Positions 5,177-6,537 of a stretch of DNA of 6,537 nucleotides are shown piece after piece (within the stretch, counting starts at the first letter, position 1; every line of letters begins with the position of its first letter). A program made the position numbers and the translations under genes. The stretch is from Chloroflexota bacterium (GTDB taxonomy: Bacteria > Chloroflexota > Anaerolineae > Promineifilales > Promineifilaceae): positions 1 to 6,537 of the forward strand of contig JAJRTP010000126.1 of assembly GCA_024278255.1 (NCBI GenBank), in the 5' to 3' direction. Under the pieces are notes generated by a model. The model ran no database searches and was not told where the DNA came from. It was given only the letters and a program-made list of their open reading frames with translations.

Positions 5177-5631
5177 TGCTTTTGACAACAGCAGATGGCG
5201 ATATCTTTGCTACCGGTAGAGCGCCATATAGCTATCGCCCGGCCATTAAGGACATCAGCAATCGCATCATATTACAAGTAGAGATAGGGGGCGTACTTGT
5301 TGAAGCGATTATAGATACAGGTTCTCCTTACGTTGTTTGTCCACCCTACTTTTCAGAGATAATTGGACTTGATTCTGCTTCGGCCCTGGAATCTATCCCC
5401 TTTAAAGTTCGCGGGATTGATATGCGTGGGAATCTATATCGCGTAAACGTACTATTTCCTGCGGAAGAAGGTGATGACCTCAATGTTGACGCAACCGTCT
5501 TTGTACCTGATCAGGAATGGCGTGAAGCTTGGGGAGAGCAGCCTGCATTTATTGGTCTTACAGGATGTCTGGAGCGGATGCGTTTTGCCGTTGATCCTGA
5601 AAATGACCACTTCTACTTTGGCCCCTCTTGA
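5176..5631 (+). CDS. Retropepsin-like aspartic protease
   Basis: 151 residues, a size close to one retroviral-type protease protomer plus a short lead. The catalytic triad Asp-Thr-Gly is D47-T48-G49 in EAIIDTGSPYVV, preceded by the expected beta strands (IILQVEIGG, VLVEAI). The flap region falls around residues 70-110. The closing FIGLTGCLERMRFAVDP then FYFGP corresponds to the hydrophobic-hydrophobic-Gly and C-terminal strand of the fold. Such proteins act as homodimers, each subunit giving one Asp; dimerisation and activity are inferred. No signal peptide or membrane anchor is seen, so it should act in the cytosol, with its substrate unknown. ATG 5176 overlaps the upstream TGA by one base, with AGGTGA (5166-5171) four bases upstream. 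It is the last gene before hsdM. Confidence 0.87.
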   Translation: MLLTTADGDIFATGRAPYSYRPAIKDISNRIILQVEIGGVLVEAIIDTGSPYVVCPPYFSEIIGLDSASALESIPFKVRGIDMRGNLYRVNVLFPAEEGDDLNVDATVFVPDQEWREAWGEQPAFIGLTGCLERMRFAVDPENDHFYFGPS

Positions 5632-5642
5632 TCCAATCAAAT

Positions 5643-5649
5643 AAGAGGA
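5643..5649 (+). promoter_or_regulatory. Ribosome binding site deciding the TTG start of hsdM
   Basis: AAGAGGA lies six bases before TTG 5656. The first in-frame ATG (codon 41) lies within the conserved LTYLLFLKMDDER block, so TTG 5656 is the credible start. Confidence 0.75.
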
Positions 5650-5655
5650 CAAAAA

Positions 5656-6537
5656 TTGACTAATCAATCATCCGCCATCGTCCAACGCCTGTGGAACTAC
5701 TGCACCGTCCTGCGGGACGACGGCCTGTCCTACGGCGATTACGTCGAGCAGCTTACCTACCTCCTCTTCCTCAAAATGGACGACGAGCGGCGCAAAATCG
5801 GCCAGCCATCCACCATCCCCGACGAATACAGTTGGGCCAGCCTGGTCAATTTGGACGGCCCCGACCTGGAAAGCCATTACCGGGAAATTTTGCAGCAGTT
5901 GGGCGCCGGGAGCGGCCTCATCCCCACCATCTTCCGCAAGGCGCAAAATAGGGTGCAGGACCCGGCCAAGTTGAAACGGCTCGTCACCCTGATTGACGGA
6001 GAAAACTGGCACAGTCTGAACGTGGACGTGAAGGCGGACATCTACGAAGGGCTGCTGGAAAAGAATGCCCAGGACGTGAAGTCCGGCGCGGGGCAATACT
6101 TCACGCCGCGCCCGCTCATTCAGGCGATGGTAGACGCCATGCAGCCGCAGCCGGGCGATACCATTTGCGACCCGGCGTGCGGCACGGGCGGCTTCCTGCT
6201 GGCGGCGTATGAGTACGTGGCCCGGCACAACCAGCTTGACCGGGACCAGTGGCAGCATTTGCGTAACGAGGCGCTGCACGGCTGGGAGATTGTGGATAAC
6301 ACGGCGCGGCTCTGTGTGATGAATTTGTATCTGCATGGCATTGGGCACGAAAACGGCCGTTCCCCCATCCACGTAGACGATGCCTTAGCCAACAAGCCGG
6401 CCACTACCTACGACGTGGTGCTGACCAATCCCCCGTTTGGCAAAAAGTCCAGCGTCACCTACATCACCGAAGAAGGGGAGGTGAAGCGGGAAGCGCAAAC
6501 CATTGTCCGGGACGACTTCTGGACTTCGACCAGCAAC
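5656..6537 (+). CDS. hsdM: Type I restriction-modification DNA adenine methyltransferase subunit HsdM (3' end missing)
   Basis: The first 294 codons of a protein usually near 480-500 residues; the frame is open to the right edge. HsdM transfers a methyl group from S-adenosylmethionine to adenine N6 in the HsdM2-HsdS complex. The N-terminal helical domain has IVQRLWNYCTVLRDDG, YVEQLTYLLFLKM and the later YEGLLEKNAQDVKSGAGQYF. The methyltransferase core follows: TPRPLIQAMV, motif I DPACGTGGFLLA (D172-G179 at its heart), a GWEIVDNTARLCVMNL acidic-loop strand, and motif IV NPPFG (N258-F261) for the target adenine. The last residues, RDDFWTSTSN, lie in the usual helix after motif IV. It begins 24 bases after the protease gene with no obvious promoter of its own, so it is probably co-transcribed with the AT-rich operon although its own DNA is GC-rich. 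Confidence 0.96.
   Translation, partial: MTNQSSAIVQRLWNYCTVLRDDGLSYGDYVEQLTYLLFLKMDDERRKIGQPSTIPDEYSWASLVNLDGPDLESHYREILQQLGAGSGLIPTIFRKAQNRVQDPAKLKRLVTLIDGENWHSLNVDVKADIYEGLLEKNAQDVKSGAGQYFTPRPLIQAMVDAMQPQPGDTICDPACGTGGFLLAAYEYVARHNQLDRDQWQHLRNEALHGWEIVDNTARLCVMNLYLHGIGHENGRSPIHVDDALANKPATTYDVVLTNPPFGKKSSVTYITEEGEVKREAQTIVRDDFWTSTSN

Noticed and set aside
5668..6372. Open frame of 234 codons on the - strand opposite hsdM
   Set aside because: It lies wholly within the clear HsdM coding frame, and its Val/Gln/Ala-rich sequence is a shadow of GC-rich codons.

Overview
The window looks like an accessory, defence-type locus from a GC-rich bacterium. Protein families seen mostly in Chloroflexota and cyanobacteria (CcbP-type calcium-binding protein, DUF6398, TIGR04255, DUF5678), a palindromic intergenic repeat with a CGATTTTGCAAATCG core, and the excess of the word ACGGCCGT remind me of filamentous Chloroflexota (Anaerolineae / Promineifilum-like genomes). 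That placement is recollection, not a database result. All recognisable genes are on the + strand.

Layout. (1) 1-1124: the 3' part of hsdS, the specificity subunit of a Type I restriction-modification system, cut by the left edge. (2) 1202-3453: four small accessory genes: a CcbP-like calcium-binding protein, a DUF6398 protein, an unrecognised 135-residue protein, and a duplicated zinc-ribbon protein with a very basic tail. Every junction from hsdS to the end of this block carries a whole, half or decayed copy of one palindromic repeat. The left arm often supplies the TAG stop of the gene before it, and the right arm ends at the ribosome binding site of the gene after it. (3) 3454-3701: a gap with a decayed repeat copy, a perfect 17-bp inverted repeat of REP type, and a good sigma-70-like promoter (TTGACA, 16 bases, TAGAAT). 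(4) 3702-5631: a tight AT-rich three-gene operon encoding a TIGR04255 protein, a protein with a helical middle and a C-terminal DUF5678 domain, and a single-domain retropepsin-like aspartic protease. Both junctions are one-base TGATG overlaps. (5) 5656 to the right edge: the 5' part of hsdM, the Type I DNA adenine methyltransferase, with a TTG start 24 bases after the protease stop. No hsdR is in the window.

How it may work together. HsdM and HsdS form the methyltransferase core of a Type I system, but here hsdS lies upstream and hsdM downstream of about 4.5 kb of cargo, so they may belong to two systems or to one rearranged system. The three-gene protease operon has its own promoter, coupled translation and a different base composition, and it reads directly into hsdM. 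It is the best candidate for an undescribed functional module, possibly defensive. The repeat-bounded block upstream looks like accumulated single-gene cargo.
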